Below, piece by piece: positions 28,249 through 36,958 of a stretch of 64,000 nt of DNA (position 1 is the stretch's first letter; every line of letters starts with the position of its first letter). The position numbers were made by a program, and so were the translations under genes. The notes beneath the pieces are model-generated. The model saw only the letters and a program-made list of their open reading frames with translations. It made no database searches and was not told the origin of the DNA. Source of the stretch: Acidobacteria bacterium Ga0077534 (GTDB lineage: Bacteria; Acidobacteriota; Blastocatellia; Pyrinomonadales; Pyrinomonadaceae); assembly GCA_001464455.1 (NCBI GenBank), contig LNEI01000018.1, forward strand, positions 248,001-312,000. Reading direction: 5' to 3'.

Positions 28249-29046
28249 ATGGATCATCAGTTCCAAGATCTCATCGCACAGTACGGCATTTATGCCGTAT
28301 TTGCGTTATGCACGGTCGAGGGCGACATTACGTTGCTCGTTTCGGGAACGATGGCTCACGGTGGTTTTTTTGGGGAATGGGGCTTTTTGAAGGTATTCCT
28401 TGCGGGAACGCTTGGCGGTGTCGTAGGCGATTCGGTCGGCTACGGCATTGGCCGGATTTTCCACGAGAACGCCAAGAATTACCGGTTTTATCAAGTAGCC
28501 CAACCACGAGTTGAGAAGCTGATCGACAAGTTCGGCGGGTCGGCGATAATTATTTCCAAGTACATTTACGGTATAAGAGCAGCTGTTTGTATATTCTATG
28601 GTGTCGCTAAGATGCCGTATCTTCGATTCCTGGGTCTAAGCGCGTTGAGCTGCTCGGTCTGGGTCTTTGTACTCGCGGGACTGGGCTATTTCTTTAGCGG
28701 AGCGATCACGTCGATGATCGGGGATTTTCAGCAAGTCGGATTTGTGCTGTTCTTCCTTGTGATGTTCGGTATCATCGGGTTTTATGTTTTGGAACGTTAC
28801 TGGTTGTCCGAAAAGGTCGAAGACGCCGACCCGGAAACGATTCAAAAGATCGAAGAAACGCTGCACGCGGTCGAAGAGGTCGGTAAATCAACGCTTCAGG
28901 ACCTGACCGAACGTCTGCACCTGACCCGTGAGCCGAGTCGCGACGATATTCCCGAGCCGGAAGCGGGGAATAAAGCTGAGAAGCCGCCGGAAGTTGAGAA
29001 AGAACCCGGCCAGAAATTAAACGAACGTCCTTCGAAGGCGAACTAA
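28249..29046 (+). CDS. DedA family membrane protein with acidic C-terminal tail
   Basis: The protein belongs to the DedA/SNARE-associated (VTT) superfamily, which flips or transports phospholipids and undecaprenyl phosphate. Residues 1-185 contain re-entrant and transmembrane helices with GTLGGVVGDSVGYGIGR and KYIYGIRAAVCIFYGVAKM, in which Asp, Gly and Arg are conserved family residues. After the last helix, residues 190-265 form a long hydrophilic tail rich in Glu, Lys and Pro, longer than normal. The gene is followed 21 bases later by the GHMP kinase. Confidence 0.87.
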   Translation: MDHQFQDLIAQYGIYAVFALCTVEGDITLLVSGTMAHGGFFGEWGFLKVFLAGTLGGVVGDSVGYGIGRIFHENAKNYRFYQVAQPRVEKLIDKFGGSAIIISKYIYGIRAAVCIFYGVAKMPYLRFLGLSALSCSVWVFVLAGLGYFFSGAITSMIGDFQQVGFVLFFLVMFGIIGFYVLERYWLSEKVEDADPETIQKIEETLHAVEEVGKSTLQDLTERLHLTREPSRDDIPEPEAGNKAEKPPEVEKEPGQKLNERPSKAN

Positions 29047-29067
29047 GCCTTCTCGAAAACACTAAGA

Positions 29068-30075
29068 ATGCTGATCGAATCATCCGCCCCCACGAGGGTC
29101 GACCTCGCGGGAGGTACAATTGATATTCCGCCTCTTTTCCTCTTCCACGAAGGGGCAGCTACGGTTAATTTTGCGGTGAGCATGCTCGCTCACTGCCATA
29201 TCGAAACCCGCGATGATGACAGGATAATCCTCGAATCGGTAGACCAAAAAGCATCGCTGGAAACCACTGTCGATAACATCGCGTCTCTGCGCGAAGAGCC
29301 GACGCTAGAGCTTCTCGCGAAGCTGGTCTATTTCTTTCGACCGACGGTTGGCTTTAAGATGACGACCGAGTCGGAAGCTCCGGCCGGTGCGGGCCTTGCC
29401 GGTTCGTCGACGCTAAACATCGCGTGTATCGGAGCTTTGAACAAGCTTGTCGGCGACCGCTACGCGCCCGACCGCTTCATACCGATCGCAGCGAATGTCG
29501 AATGTCAGGTCATAAGAGTGCCGACAGGTTTCCAGGATTACTACTCGGCCCAATACGGTAGCGTAGCATCGATCAACTTTGGCCCGGCTGGAATAGATCG
29601 CGAAGCTCTCGCGATAGATACCGCTACCCTCGAACGCCGCATCGCGATCTGCTATACCGGGGAACCCCGAAATTCCGGCATCAATAACTGGGAGATAACC
29701 AAAAGGCACATCGACGGCGACCGCGAGATCTTCGATATTTTTGAAGGTATCCGCGACACCGCCGTCGAGACCCGAAAGGCTCTGCTGGCTGATGACTGGG
29801 ATGAGGTCGGCCGCATCTTGGCAGGAGCATTTCCTGCCCGCAAACGCCTATCGCCAAACATAACGACCCCTCAGATGGATCGCCTGATCGAAGCCGCGCT
29901 GGCAAATGGTGCGATAGCTCCAAAGGTTTGTGGAGCCGGAGGCGGTGGGTGTATCGCATTTTTCTGCGAGGATGGTCGCCGTGCAGACGTCGAAGCCGCA
30001 CTTGCGGCTGAAAATGGGGCAAAGGTGCTTCAGTGGACGCTCAACCACGACGGACTCACCGTAAAGGTGAGCTGA
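29068..30075 (+). CDS. GHMP-superfamily kinase
   Basis: The 335-residue protein has the GHMP layout: APTRVDLAGGTIDIPP near the N-terminus, the phosphate-binding loop APAGAGLAGSSTLN at about residues 105-118, and the C-terminal motif KVCGAGGGGCIAFFCED. GHMP members phosphorylate galactose, homoserine, mevalonate or heptose phosphates. The DLAGG start and the TGFQDYYSAQYG stretch look closest to sugar or heptose-7-phosphate kinases, but a specific substrate is not clear. Probably cotranscribed with dedA. Confidence 0.85.
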   Translation: MLIESSAPTRVDLAGGTIDIPPLFLFHEGAATVNFAVSMLAHCHIETRDDDRIILESVDQKASLETTVDNIASLREEPTLELLAKLVYFFRPTVGFKMTTESEAPAGAGLAGSSTLNIACIGALNKLVGDRYAPDRFIPIAANVECQVIRVPTGFQDYYSAQYGSVASINFGPAGIDREALAIDTATLERRIAICYTGEPRNSGINNWEITKRHIDGDREIFDIFEGIRDTAVETRKALLADDWDEVGRILAGAFPARKRLSPNITTPQMDRLIEAALANGAIAPKVCGAGGGGCIAFFCEDGRRADVEAALAAENGAKVLQWTLNHDGLTVKVS

Positions 30076-30098
30076 TCTAAAAATTTGTCATAATCCGT

Positions 30099-30154
30099 TG
30101 CCCTCCGGTGTCCTGTATTTAGAAACCAATTTCTAAACACTACTTCGGAGGGCA
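30099..30154 (+). promoter_or_regulatory. 5' leader hairpin that pairs with the ribosome site
   Basis: A 9-base perfect stem (TGCCCTCCG 30099-30107 with CGGAGGGCA 30146-30154) contains the Shine-Dalgarno GGAGG for the gene starting at 30160. An inner 8-base hairpin (TTTAGAAA/TTTCTAAA, 30118-30125 and 30130-30137) lies in its loop. Translation would be blocked while the stem is closed. Trigger unknown. Confidence 0.55.
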
Positions 30155-30159
30155 TACTT

Positions 30160-31050
30160 ATGAATTCTATTGCAAAAAATCTACGATATTTTGGCATCGC
30201 GGCTATTGCGGCCGTGATCGGCATCACCGCAACGACGGCACTTTCTCAGGTAAACATCGACACCGCTAAACTCAAGCAGTACGCAGAATACAAGGGCGAA
30301 TATAGTTTTTGTTCCAATAACAACTGGTCGAATAACGAAAAGGTCTCGACCAGCGATCTTCGCGAGATCACAGTCGCATCGACCGGTTCGATCAACGTTG
30401 ACGCCGGCAAAAATGGCGGCATTAGCGTAAAGGGCGAGGATCGCAGCGATGTCTTGATCAGGGCATGCGTTCAGGCCTGGGGCGTGTCGGAAGAAGCGGC
30501 TCGTGCTTCTGCTTCGTCAGTAAGAATTTCGACCGGCGGCGAGATCAAGGCCGACGGGCCTCAGGACGGAAACTGGTCTGTTTCGTATCAGATCCTTGCT
30601 CCGCGAAACACCAACACATCCCTGACCGCGATCAACGGCGGTATCTCGCTGTCCGGCCTCGAGGGAAAAGCCGAATTCACCACTAAGAATGGCGGGATCA
30701 ACATCGGCGACCTCGCAGGGGACGTTGTCGGAAAAACCTCAAATGGCGGGATCAACGTTAAGCTTTCGGGCAACTCGTGGAAAGGCCGCGGCCTCGATCT
30801 GCAGACGACAAATGGCGGAATTAACCTCGTGCTGCCGGAAACCTATGCGGCAAACGTCGAGACCGGAACGGTCAACGGCGGATATAAGAGCGACATTCCG
30901 GCCCTAAACGTTACGACGGAAAACATAAAGGGCGACGACACGTATCGTTCCCGTTCGAAGCGCATCCAAACCAACCTGAACGGCGGCGGTGCTCCGATCA
31001 AAATTGTCACAACTAACGGCGGCGTAAAAATATCGACGCTGAAGAATTAG
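30160..31050 (+). CDS. Secreted beta-repeat protein, DUF4097-like
   Basis: A signal peptide (about 1-30, ending TALSQ) is followed by a beta-rich protein with repeated NGGI-type units: INGGISLSG, KNGGINIGD, SNGGINVKL, TNGGINLVL and TNGGVKIST. The repeats are spaced by about 20 residues, as in the DUF4097 right-handed beta solenoid. Function is unknown; such proteins are exported or surface-bound. Residues 35-115 form a distinct N-terminal region. Translation may be controlled by the hairpin just upstream. Confidence 0.75.
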   Translation: MNSIAKNLRYFGIAAIAAVIGITATTALSQVNIDTAKLKQYAEYKGEYSFCSNNNWSNNEKVSTSDLREITVASTGSINVDAGKNGGISVKGEDRSDVLIRACVQAWGVSEEAARASASSVRISTGGEIKADGPQDGNWSVSYQILAPRNTNTSLTAINGGISLSGLEGKAEFTTKNGGINIGDLAGDVVGKTSNGGINVKLSGNSWKGRGLDLQTTNGGINLVLPETYAANVETGTVNGGYKSDIPALNVTTENIKGDDTYRSRSKRIQTNLNGGGAPIKIVTTNGGVKISTLKN

Positions 31051-31084
31051 GTGCGAAAAGCATGCTGCGCACTGCGGCATCAAA

Positions 31085-31146
31085 CAAGGGCGATACTCAC
31101 AACAATTGAGAGTATCGCCCTTGCTCACGCTCGGGCTTTTGCAAAT
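31085..31146. repeat. Intergenic palindrome, GCAAAAGCCCGCG family, copy 2 (partial)
   Basis: A 14-base perfect stem (31085-31098 with 31110-31123) is followed by CTCACGCTCGGGCTTTTGCAAAT, matching the right arm of copies 1 and 3. The left outer arm is degenerate. It separates the convergent genes ending at 31050 and 31154 and may serve as a bidirectional terminator. Confidence 0.75.
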
Positions 31147-31153
31147 CGTGTGG

Positions 31154-31861
31154 CTAAGCGGCGGATTCGACCTCGGCGATGGCCTTTGTAAGCGATCTGA
31201 AGATATCGCGGCCGTCATTGGAACCCAGCATCTCCTCACACGCACGCTCGGGATGCGGCATCATGCCGAGGACGTTTCGGTCGACGTTGCAGATGCCTGC
31301 GATATTCGAGCGAGCTCCGTTGGGGTTGGCGGCGTCGGTCACTTCGCCTTTTTCATCGCAGTAGCGGAAGACGATCTGACCGTTTTCCTCAAGCTGCTGA
31401 AATGTAGCATCGTCACAAGTGTAATTCCCCTCGGCATGAGCGATAGGGATCGAAAGCACTCTGGCAGGATCGACTTCGGTGGTGAAAGGCGTATTTTGAT
31501 TTTCCAGCTTGAGATTGACGTGCTTGCAGATAAAATGCAGCCCTTCATTCCGCATTAGAGCACCGGGAAGAAGTCCTGCTTCGCAAAGGATCTGAAAACC
31601 GTTGCAGATACCAAAAACAAACTTCCCTTCGGCTGCAAAATCCTTGATCGACTGCATCACCGGCGAAAATCGGGCAAGCGCACCGCACCGCAGATAGTCC
31701 CCATACGAAAACCCGCCCGGAATGATCACAGCATCGAAACCACTTAGATCAGTTTCCTTATGCCAGATAAAATCGACCGGCTGCCCAACGTGCTTCGAGA
31801 TCACGTGATAGGCATCGTGATCGCAATTGGAACCTGGAAATACGACGACACCAAACTTCAT
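31154..31861 (-). CDS. purQ: Phosphoribosylformylglycinamidine synthase subunit PurQ
   Basis: PurQ is the glutaminase subunit of FGAM synthase in purine synthesis, working with PurS and PurL. It starts [17 protein letters not shown] and has the class I amidotransferase triad: Cys in [10 protein letters not shown], and the His-Glu pair in [11 protein letters not shown] near the end. Length (235 residues) is typical. The start overlaps the purS stop by four bases, so they are coupled. PurL is not in the window. Confidence 0.96.
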   Translation of the reverse strand: MKFGVVVFPGSNCDHDAYHVISKHVGQPVDFIWHKETDLSGFDAVIIPGGFSYGDYLRCGALARFSPVMQSIKDFAAEGKFVFGICNGFQILCEAGLLPGALMRNEGLHFICKHVNLKLENQNTPFTTEVDPARVLSIPIAHAEGNYTCDDATFQQLEENGQIVFRYCDEKGEVTDAANPNGARSNIAGICNVDRNVLGMMPHPERACEEMLGSNDGRDIFRSLTKAIAEVESAA

Positions 31862-32115
31862 GCTTCGATCTCCACCCGATAATCCTCGATAACCGGATTT
31901 GCAAGAACGTCTTTAGCGATCCGTTCAATCGATGTTCGAGCGTCGGAAATATCCATTGCAGGGTCGAGAGATATCTCAAAATACTTGCCCTGGCGAATGT
32001 CGCCGATGCCCGAATAACCGAGCGAATCGACGGAATGGTGAATGGCCTTGCCCTGCGGATCTAGAACACTGGGTTTGAGGGTAACAAAGACTTTTGCTTT
32101 CATCGGTCGCTCCAA
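31858..32115 (-). CDS. purS: Phosphoribosylformylglycinamidine synthase subunit PurS
   Basis: The 85-residue protein has the PurS pattern: [20 protein letters not shown], then [17 protein letters not shown] and a Glu-rich end (VEIEA). PurS is a small bridging subunit that transfers ammonia between PurQ and PurL. It precedes purQ with a four-base overlap. Confidence 0.95.
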   Translation of the reverse strand: MERPMKAKVFVTLKPSVLDPQGKAIHHSVDSLGYSGIGDIRQGKYFEISLDPAMDISDARTSIERIAKDVLANPVIEDYRVEIEA

Positions 32116-32211
32116 AATAAATTGTTGAATCTAGCGTAATTTCTTGTAATTATCAAAGGCTTGTGTTAGATTTCACGTTAAATTTCTGACGAAAATCAAA
32201 CTGATAACTAA

Positions 32212-32228
32212 TTTAAGGAGACCTTAAA
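32212..32228 (+). promoter_or_regulatory. Short hairpin over the ribosome site of the DUF4870-like gene
   Basis: TTTAAGG-AGA-CCTTAAA forms a 7-base perfect stem around the GGAG ribosome site, ending five bases before the start codon at 32234. It may modulate translation or be incidental. Confidence 0.35.
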
Positions 32229-32233
32229 AACTT

Positions 32234-32599
32234 ATGGATAACTCTGGAAAGTCGTCTATTGGACTCGATGGCAATGTCGCGGCGCTAATAGGCTGGATCA
32301 TCGGGATTGTCGCACTCGTGCTGATATTTATCGAAAAAGATAACAAGTGGGTAAAATTTCAAGCAATACAGGCCGTGCTGTTTCACGTCGGATTTTTTGT
32401 CATTTATTTCGCGCTGAGCATCCTCGTCGTGATCTTGGCCCAGGTATCCGCAGCTCTTGGATTTCTCGGATTGTTGCTGTTGCCCTTGTGGCTTGTGTGG
32501 CTCGGCGGGATGATCTTTGGAGCGGTCAAGTCTTTCCAGGGGGCAAATTTCAAGTTTCCTATCATAGGCGACATGGCCGAGAAATGGGCTAACGGCTAA
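32234..32599 (+). CDS. DUF4870-like small membrane protein
   Basis: The 121-residue protein has three hydrophobic helices. The sequence LDGNVAALIGWIIGIVALVL then EKDNKWVKFQAIQAVLFH matches the Tic20-like DUF4870 family, in which a basic/aromatic loop between helix 1 and helix 2 is conserved. Function is unknown. It is monocistronic, 119 bases from the divergent purS. Confidence 0.8.
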   Translation: MDNSGKSSIGLDGNVAALIGWIIGIVALVLIFIEKDNKWVKFQAIQAVLFHVGFFVIYFALSILVVILAQVSAALGFLGLLLLPLWLVWLGGMIFGAVKSFQGANFKFPIIGDMAEKWANG

Positions 32600-32662
32600 T
32601 ATCGGACGTACAGACTTTCGTTGCGGGTTCTTCCAAAAGAGCCCGCAATTTTTCTGTCCACG

Positions 32663-33100
32663 ATGAGAATCTATCTCGACAACTGCGTTTACAATCGCCC
32701 CTTCGACGACCAGTCACAGGAAAGAATAAAGAGTGAGACTGATGCCGTATTCCTAGTCAAAGATCTAGTCGAAACCTCGAAGGTCGAATTGATTTGGTCC
32801 TACATTGTTCAGTTTGAATTGTCGAGAAATCCTTTCCCGAAACGTAGAGAATCAATCGCACAATGGCGACAGATATCATCGAAGGAGGTCGGCCCGTCTG
32901 TCTCGATCGTTTCGAAGGCACTTGATTTTAGGAATCTCGGCTTGAAGGAAATTGATTCACTGCACGCAGCGTGCGCTGTCGCGGCAGAGTCCGACTATTT
33001 TGTAACCGTCGACGATGGTATACTTCGTAAGAAAGCGAGGATAACGGAAATTTCCATCATTGGGTTATTGGATTTCGTTTCGATCTTGGAGGAGCTATGA
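32663..33100 (+). CDS. PIN-domain protein, putative toxin ribonuclease
   Basis: The ATG at 32663 gives MRIYLDNCVYNRPFDDQ, the typical start of a PIN domain with the first catalytic Asp at residue 6. Further acidic residues lie in KEIDSLHAACAV and the DYFVTVDDGIL stretch near the C-terminus, as required for Mg2+-dependent RNA cleavage. The stop overlaps the start of the next small gene (ATGA), suggesting a toxin-antitoxin pair in which the partner is downstream, the reverse of the usual VapBC order. Confidence 0.75.
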   Translation: MRIYLDNCVYNRPFDDQSQERIKSETDAVFLVKDLVETSKVELIWSYIVQFELSRNPFPKRRESIAQWRQISSKEVGPSVSIVSKALDFRNLGLKEIDSLHAACAVAAESDYFVTVDDGILRKKARITEISIIGLLDFVSILEEL

Positions 33101-33315
33101 ACGAACAGATACAAATTCGAGAGAGAGGATTGAACGCGTTGATAGCCGAACTAGGCCGTAGCGATGCGGATGAATTTCTGCGTATGATGGCCAACGATCG
33201 AAATGATTATACAAAATGGCGAGAATATCTGTTTCACGGAATGACCGTCGAGGAAATAAGCGCAGAAGCCGAAAAACTCTGGATAACTTCCGAGTCGAAA
33301 AGTCCGGCTTCCTAA
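33097..33315 (+). CDS. Small partner of the PIN protein, putative antitoxin
   Basis: This 72-residue protein overlaps the end of the PIN gene by four bases. It is helical and moderately charged with no clear DNA-binding motif. The WREYLFHGMTVEEISAEAEKLW stretch is probably a helix pair. It is inferred to be the antitoxin from coupling and size alone. The gene ends four bases into the convergent purB gene. Confidence 0.5.
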   Translation: MNEQIQIRERGLNALIAELGRSDADEFLRMMANDRNDYTKWREYLFHGMTVEEISAEAEKLWITSESKSPAS

Positions 33316-34601
33316 AAAACTCTCCCAAATACCTCTTCAACATTCCTAAGATAATGTTTCAAATCAAACACCCTCGATATTTCATTCGCTGAGAGCGTTG
33401 ACGAAATATCTGTATCGCTTTTTACTAGTTCCTTATAAACTCCGCCTTCATCCCAAACCTTCATTGCATTCCGCTGTGTCCAGACATACGCATCTTCGCG
33501 TGAAACACCTTTTTGAGTAAGGGCAAGCATTAGCTGTCCGCTGAAGACCAGGCCTCGCGTCAGATCGAGGTTTTTGAGCATGTTTTCGGGATAGACGACC
33601 AGCGTATCGAGCAGGCTCGTGGCTTTTGCAAGCAGGTAATCGAGAGTCGCGGACGAATCCGGGAGAACGATGCGTTCGGCGGATGAGTGAGATATGTCGC
33701 GCTCGTGCCAGAGTGCTACGTTTTCGAGACCGACGATGGCATTTGCCCGCACGGTTCGGGCCATTCCGCAGATGCGCTCGGACAAGATCGGATTCCGCTT
33801 GTGCGGCATCGCCGAAGAGCCCTTCTGGCCTTTCTTAAACGCCTCCTGAGCCTCGCGAACCTCGGTCCGCTGCCAATGCCTGACCTGTAAGGCGATCTTC
33901 TCAAGCGAAGACGCTATTATCGCGAGCGTTGTCAGATATTCGGCATACGATTCTCGCTGGATCACCTGCGTCGAAACATTCGCAGCTTCGATCCCGAGCT
34001 TTTCGCACACACGCCTTTCAACATCGGGCGAAAGATGGGCAAATGCCCCGACGGCCCCTGATATTTTCCCTTTTGAAACCGCGGCATTTGCTCGTTCGAG
34101 CCGTTCGCGGTTATGCTTCATGTCCTCAAACCACAATGCCCACGTCAAACCGAAGGACGTGGGTTCCGCGTGAATTCCATGCGTGCGGCCGATCTGTGGT
34201 GTGTCTTTGAACTCGTAAGCCCGCCGCTTGAGGACTTCCATCAGCCCATCAACTTTGGCAAGGAGAATATCGCACGATTCTTTCAGCAGCAGGGCGTTGG
34301 CGGTATCCACCACGTCACTCGAGGTCAGCCCGTAATGAACGAACCGCGAAGCCGGGCCGATGTTCTCGGCCAGATTCGTCGTAAATGCGATCACATCATG
34401 ATCCGTAGTTTTCTCGATCTCATTGATCCGCTCGACCGTAAACGCGGCTTTCGACCGAATATCGTCGAGCGCCTTGACCGGGATCGTTCCATCCTCGGCA
34501 TGCACCTCGCACACCGCGATCTCAACATCGAGCCACTTTTGAAACTTGTTCTGAAGCGACCATATCGCAGCCATTTCAGGTAATGTGTAACGTTCGATCA
34601 T
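33312..34601 (-). CDS. purB: Adenylosuccinate lyase
   Basis: The enzyme acts twice in purine synthesis, releasing fumarate from SAICAR and from adenylosuccinate. The 429-residue protein has GLTSSDVVDTANALLLKE, TPQIGRTHGIHAEPTSFG with the catalytic His, and the signature GSSAMPHKRNPI at about residues 268-279. It begins MIERYTLPEMAAIWSLQNKF, typical of the bacterial family. The gene follows the AI-2E permease in the same direction with 18 bases between. Confidence 0.96.
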   Translation of the reverse strand: MIERYTLPEMAAIWSLQNKFQKWLDVEIAVCEVHAEDGTIPVKALDDIRSKAAFTVERINEIEKTTDHDVIAFTTNLAENIGPASRFVHYGLTSSDVVDTANALLLKESCDILLAKVDGLMEVLKRRAYEFKDTPQIGRTHGIHAEPTSFGLTWALWFEDMKHNRERLERANAAVSKGKISGAVGAFAHLSPDVERRVCEKLGIEAANVSTQVIQRESYAEYLTTLAIIASSLEKIALQVRHWQRTEVREAQEAFKKGQKGSSAMPHKRNPILSERICGMARTVRANAIVGLENVALWHERDISHSSAERIVLPDSSATLDYLLAKATSLLDTLVVYPENMLKNLDLTRGLVFSGQLMLALTQKGVSREDAYVWTQRNAMKVWDEGGVYKELVKSDTDISSTLSANEISRVFDLKHYLRNVEEVFGRVF

Positions 34602-34619
34602 AAGTAAATTAACGGGCGA

Positions 34620-35750
34620 TCACGATCCAATCTCGTCCCCGTGCGAATCGCTCGCTTCAACCGCAACTGGTTCCGCCTCGTCATGTAGGTCACTCGCCGC
34701 GAGCTTATCCCCGAGCACATCCTCTAAATAGACCATCTTCACGACCACGACCACGATCGCCAGCAGCGGCGTCGCGAGGACCAGGCCGAGTCCGCCGATC
34801 ATGGCTCCAAGTACGAGCTGAAATACGATGGTCAGTGCCGGGGCGAGTTCAACCGTCTCTCGCTCTATGATCGGTGTGACGACGTTTGATTCGATCAACT
34901 GAACTCCGACATAGAGCCCCAAGACATAGACCGCCGAGATCGGGCTATCTATGAACGCCAAAAGCAAAGCCGGGATCGCAGAAATTATCGGGCCGAAATT
35001 CGGAATGAATGACAACAGCCCCGCGATCAGCCCTAACGTCAAAGCGAGCGGAACGCCAAGTATCGACAGACCGATCCAAGTCAGAATCCCGATAAAGATC
35101 ATCGAGCCGACCTTACCGATCAACCACCAGCGGAGCGTGTGGTACATCGTGTTTAGCACCTCTGCCGCCCGTTTGCGTTTGGTAAGCGGGAAAAATCGCG
35201 TCATTCCCTCCGAGTAGAACCTCGGTTCGCTCGCCAGATAAATACCGAGCAATACGGTGACAAAAACATTTCCAACCGCCCCGATCGTCGAAGAAAAGAA
35301 ACCGCCGACGCTCGTGAGCATGCTCGACGCGTCGATCTTTGCCATCACCTCGTCAGCACTCGGAAGTTGAGCTAGCAGGGTTTGCCCCCACGAGTATCGC
35401 GAAATAAATTCCCCGGCCTGCTGTGCAGATCTTGGGACCTCAACTCGTAAAACCCTCACCTGCTCAGCGACGCTCGGCGCCAAAAGTGCAACCGCACCAG
35501 CCACGATGGCAAGCAGCAGAACCGCCACGATCAAAACCAGCCAACCCTCGCCGATCGGGATCCACCGGCGAAGAATATCCGCGAGCCCGCGCATAAAGAT
35601 CGCAAGCAGGGCGGCAGCAAATATCAGCAGCAATATATCGAATGTGAAATAGATCGCCGCGAGAACCAAGATAGCCAGGCACACTATCGCAACGGCGATC
35701 AGCACTCGCTGCACGTAGTTTTTTCCTGGCTCTTTCGTCTCAGCCATCAT
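34620..35750 (-). CDS. AI-2E/PerM family membrane permease
   Basis: The protein has two N-terminal helices (about 15-60), a periplasmic loop, and about five further helices with FIPNFGPIISAIPALLLAF and QLIESNVVTPIIERETVELAP, both family signatures. Members export autoinducer-2 or act as sodium/proton antiporters; the substrate here is unknown. The C-terminus is acidic. It precedes purB by 18 bases. Confidence 0.87.
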   Translation of the reverse strand: MMAETKEPGKNYVQRVLIAVAIVCLAILVLAAIYFTFDILLLIFAAALLAIFMRGLADILRRWIPIGEGWLVLIVAVLLLAIVAGAVALLAPSVAEQVRVLRVEVPRSAQQAGEFISRYSWGQTLLAQLPSADEVMAKIDASSMLTSVGGFFSSTIGAVGNVFVTVLLGIYLASEPRFYSEGMTRFFPLTKRKRAAEVLNTMYHTLRWWLIGKVGSMIFIGILTWIGLSILGVPLALTLGLIAGLLSFIPNFGPIISAIPALLLAFIDSPISAVYVLGLYVGVQLIESNVVTPIIERETVELAPALTIVFQLVLGAMIGGLGLVLATPLLAIVVVVVKMVYLEDVLGDKLAASDLHDEAEPVAVEASDSHGDEIGS

Positions 35751-35810
35751 GCCCCTAACTATCCACTAACAACTAAATGACTGTTAACTGAATAACATCG
35801 ACAATACTTA

Positions 35811-36851
35811 TTAGATCAGACCCTTCGATATCAACAATTCCGCGTTCAAAACCGCCGAGCCCGCCGCTCCGCGAACGGTGTTGTGGCTAAGGGCGACGAA
35901 ACGATAGTCAAAGATATTGTCGGGAAAGATCCGCCCAACAGTAATGGTCATTCCGTTACCATTGTCACGATCGAGTTTCGGCTGCGGTCGCGAAGGTTCG
36001 TCCGTCACCTCGATAAAGTTCTCAGGTGATGAATGCAGATCGAGCGAAGGAAACGTTTTCATCGCGTCCACGACCTCTTCAAGCGTCGAAGGCTGCCGCA
36101 GCTTTACGCGAACCGATGCGGTATGGCCATCGATAACATTCACACGAAAACATTGAGCAGACACAGTGAAATCAGCCTTCTGAATGCCGTTCGCACCCAA
36201 TACACCGAGGATCTTTTGCGCTTCAGTCTCGACCTTCGGCTCTTCACCGGCGATGTACGGGAAAACATTGTCAGTAATATCGAGCGAAGCGACGCCCGGA
36301 TAACCAGCACCCGAGATCGCCTGCATTGTCGTGACAAAAACCGACTCGACACCAAATTTGCGGTGCAAAGCCGCAAGCGGTGGTGCGAAGCTGACGACTG
36401 CGCAGTTCGGATTCGTTACGATAAAACCCTTGCCGAACCCGCGCCGCTCCCGCTGTTTTTCTATCAATCCGACGTGGTCGCCGTTGATCTCCGCGATCAG
36501 AAGCGGCACATCTTCGTCCATTCGATAGCTCGACGAATTCGAGATGACCGGATAACCGGCCCGTGCAAAAGCTTCCTCAGTCTCACGAGCGACCGACGAC
36601 GGCAGGCTCGAAAAAACGATGTCGCAATCCAGCGGCGGCTCGATCGGCGTGACGACAATGTCACGAACCGAAGCCGGAATTTTCCCCGGCAACTTCCACG
36701 CACAAGCCTCCGAATACGGCTTACCAGCCGACCGGTCGCTCGCCGCCATCGCCGTTATCTCAAACTGCGGATGCCCCTCCAAAAGCTGCGCAAAACGCTG
36801 TCCAACGGTGCCCGTAGCACCTAATATTCCAACTCGATATTTCTTAGCCAT
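35811..36851 (-). CDS. asd: Aspartate-semialdehyde dehydrogenase, archaeal/fungal type
   Basis: The enzyme makes aspartate semialdehyde from aspartyl phosphate, the branch point to lysine, threonine and methionine. The ATG at 36851 is preferred because [20 protein letters not shown] starts the NADP-binding domain. [12 protein letters not shown] contains the catalytic Cys, and the [17 protein letters not shown] region carries the substrate His. Length (346 residues) and the [20 protein letters not shown] stretch fit the archaeal-type family. A terminator separates it from the aminotransferase upstream. Confidence 0.95.
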   Translation of the reverse strand: MAKKYRVGILGATGTVGQRFAQLLEGHPQFEITAMAASDRSAGKPYSEACAWKLPGKIPASVRDIVVTPIEPPLDCDIVFSSLPSSVARETEEAFARAGYPVISNSSSYRMDEDVPLLIAEINGDHVGLIEKQRERRGFGKGFIVTNPNCAVVSFAPPLAALHRKFGVESVFVTTMQAISGAGYPGVASLDITDNVFPYIAGEEPKVETEAQKILGVLGANGIQKADFTVSAQCFRVNVIDGHTASVRVKLRQPSTLEEVVDAMKTFPSLDLHSSPENFIEVTDEPSRPQPKLDRDNGNGMTITVGRIFPDNIFDYRFVALSHNTVRGAAGSAVLNAELLISKGLI

Positions 36852-36902
36852 GATCTTAAGGATTAAAACAAGATTCCATTGTATTTCATCGACCACAAAA
36901 TG

Positions 36903-36928
36903 AAAAAACGCGGCGTTTTAGTGCCGCG
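36903..36928 (-). terminator. Terminator between aminotransferase and asd
   Basis: On the minus strand CGCGGC and GCCGCG form a stem followed by GTTTTTTC. It lies about 30 bases beyond the aminotransferase stop, so asd is probably transcribed from its own promoter. Confidence 0.65.
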
Positions 36929-36958
36929 CTTTCATCAAAAAGTGATAGTAAATGACGT

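Noticed and set aside
36033-36824. 263-codon plus-strand open frame opposite asd
   Set aside because: It is antisense to a clear enzyme gene, has no family pattern and is basic in a way typical of frame shadows in GC-rich coding DNA.
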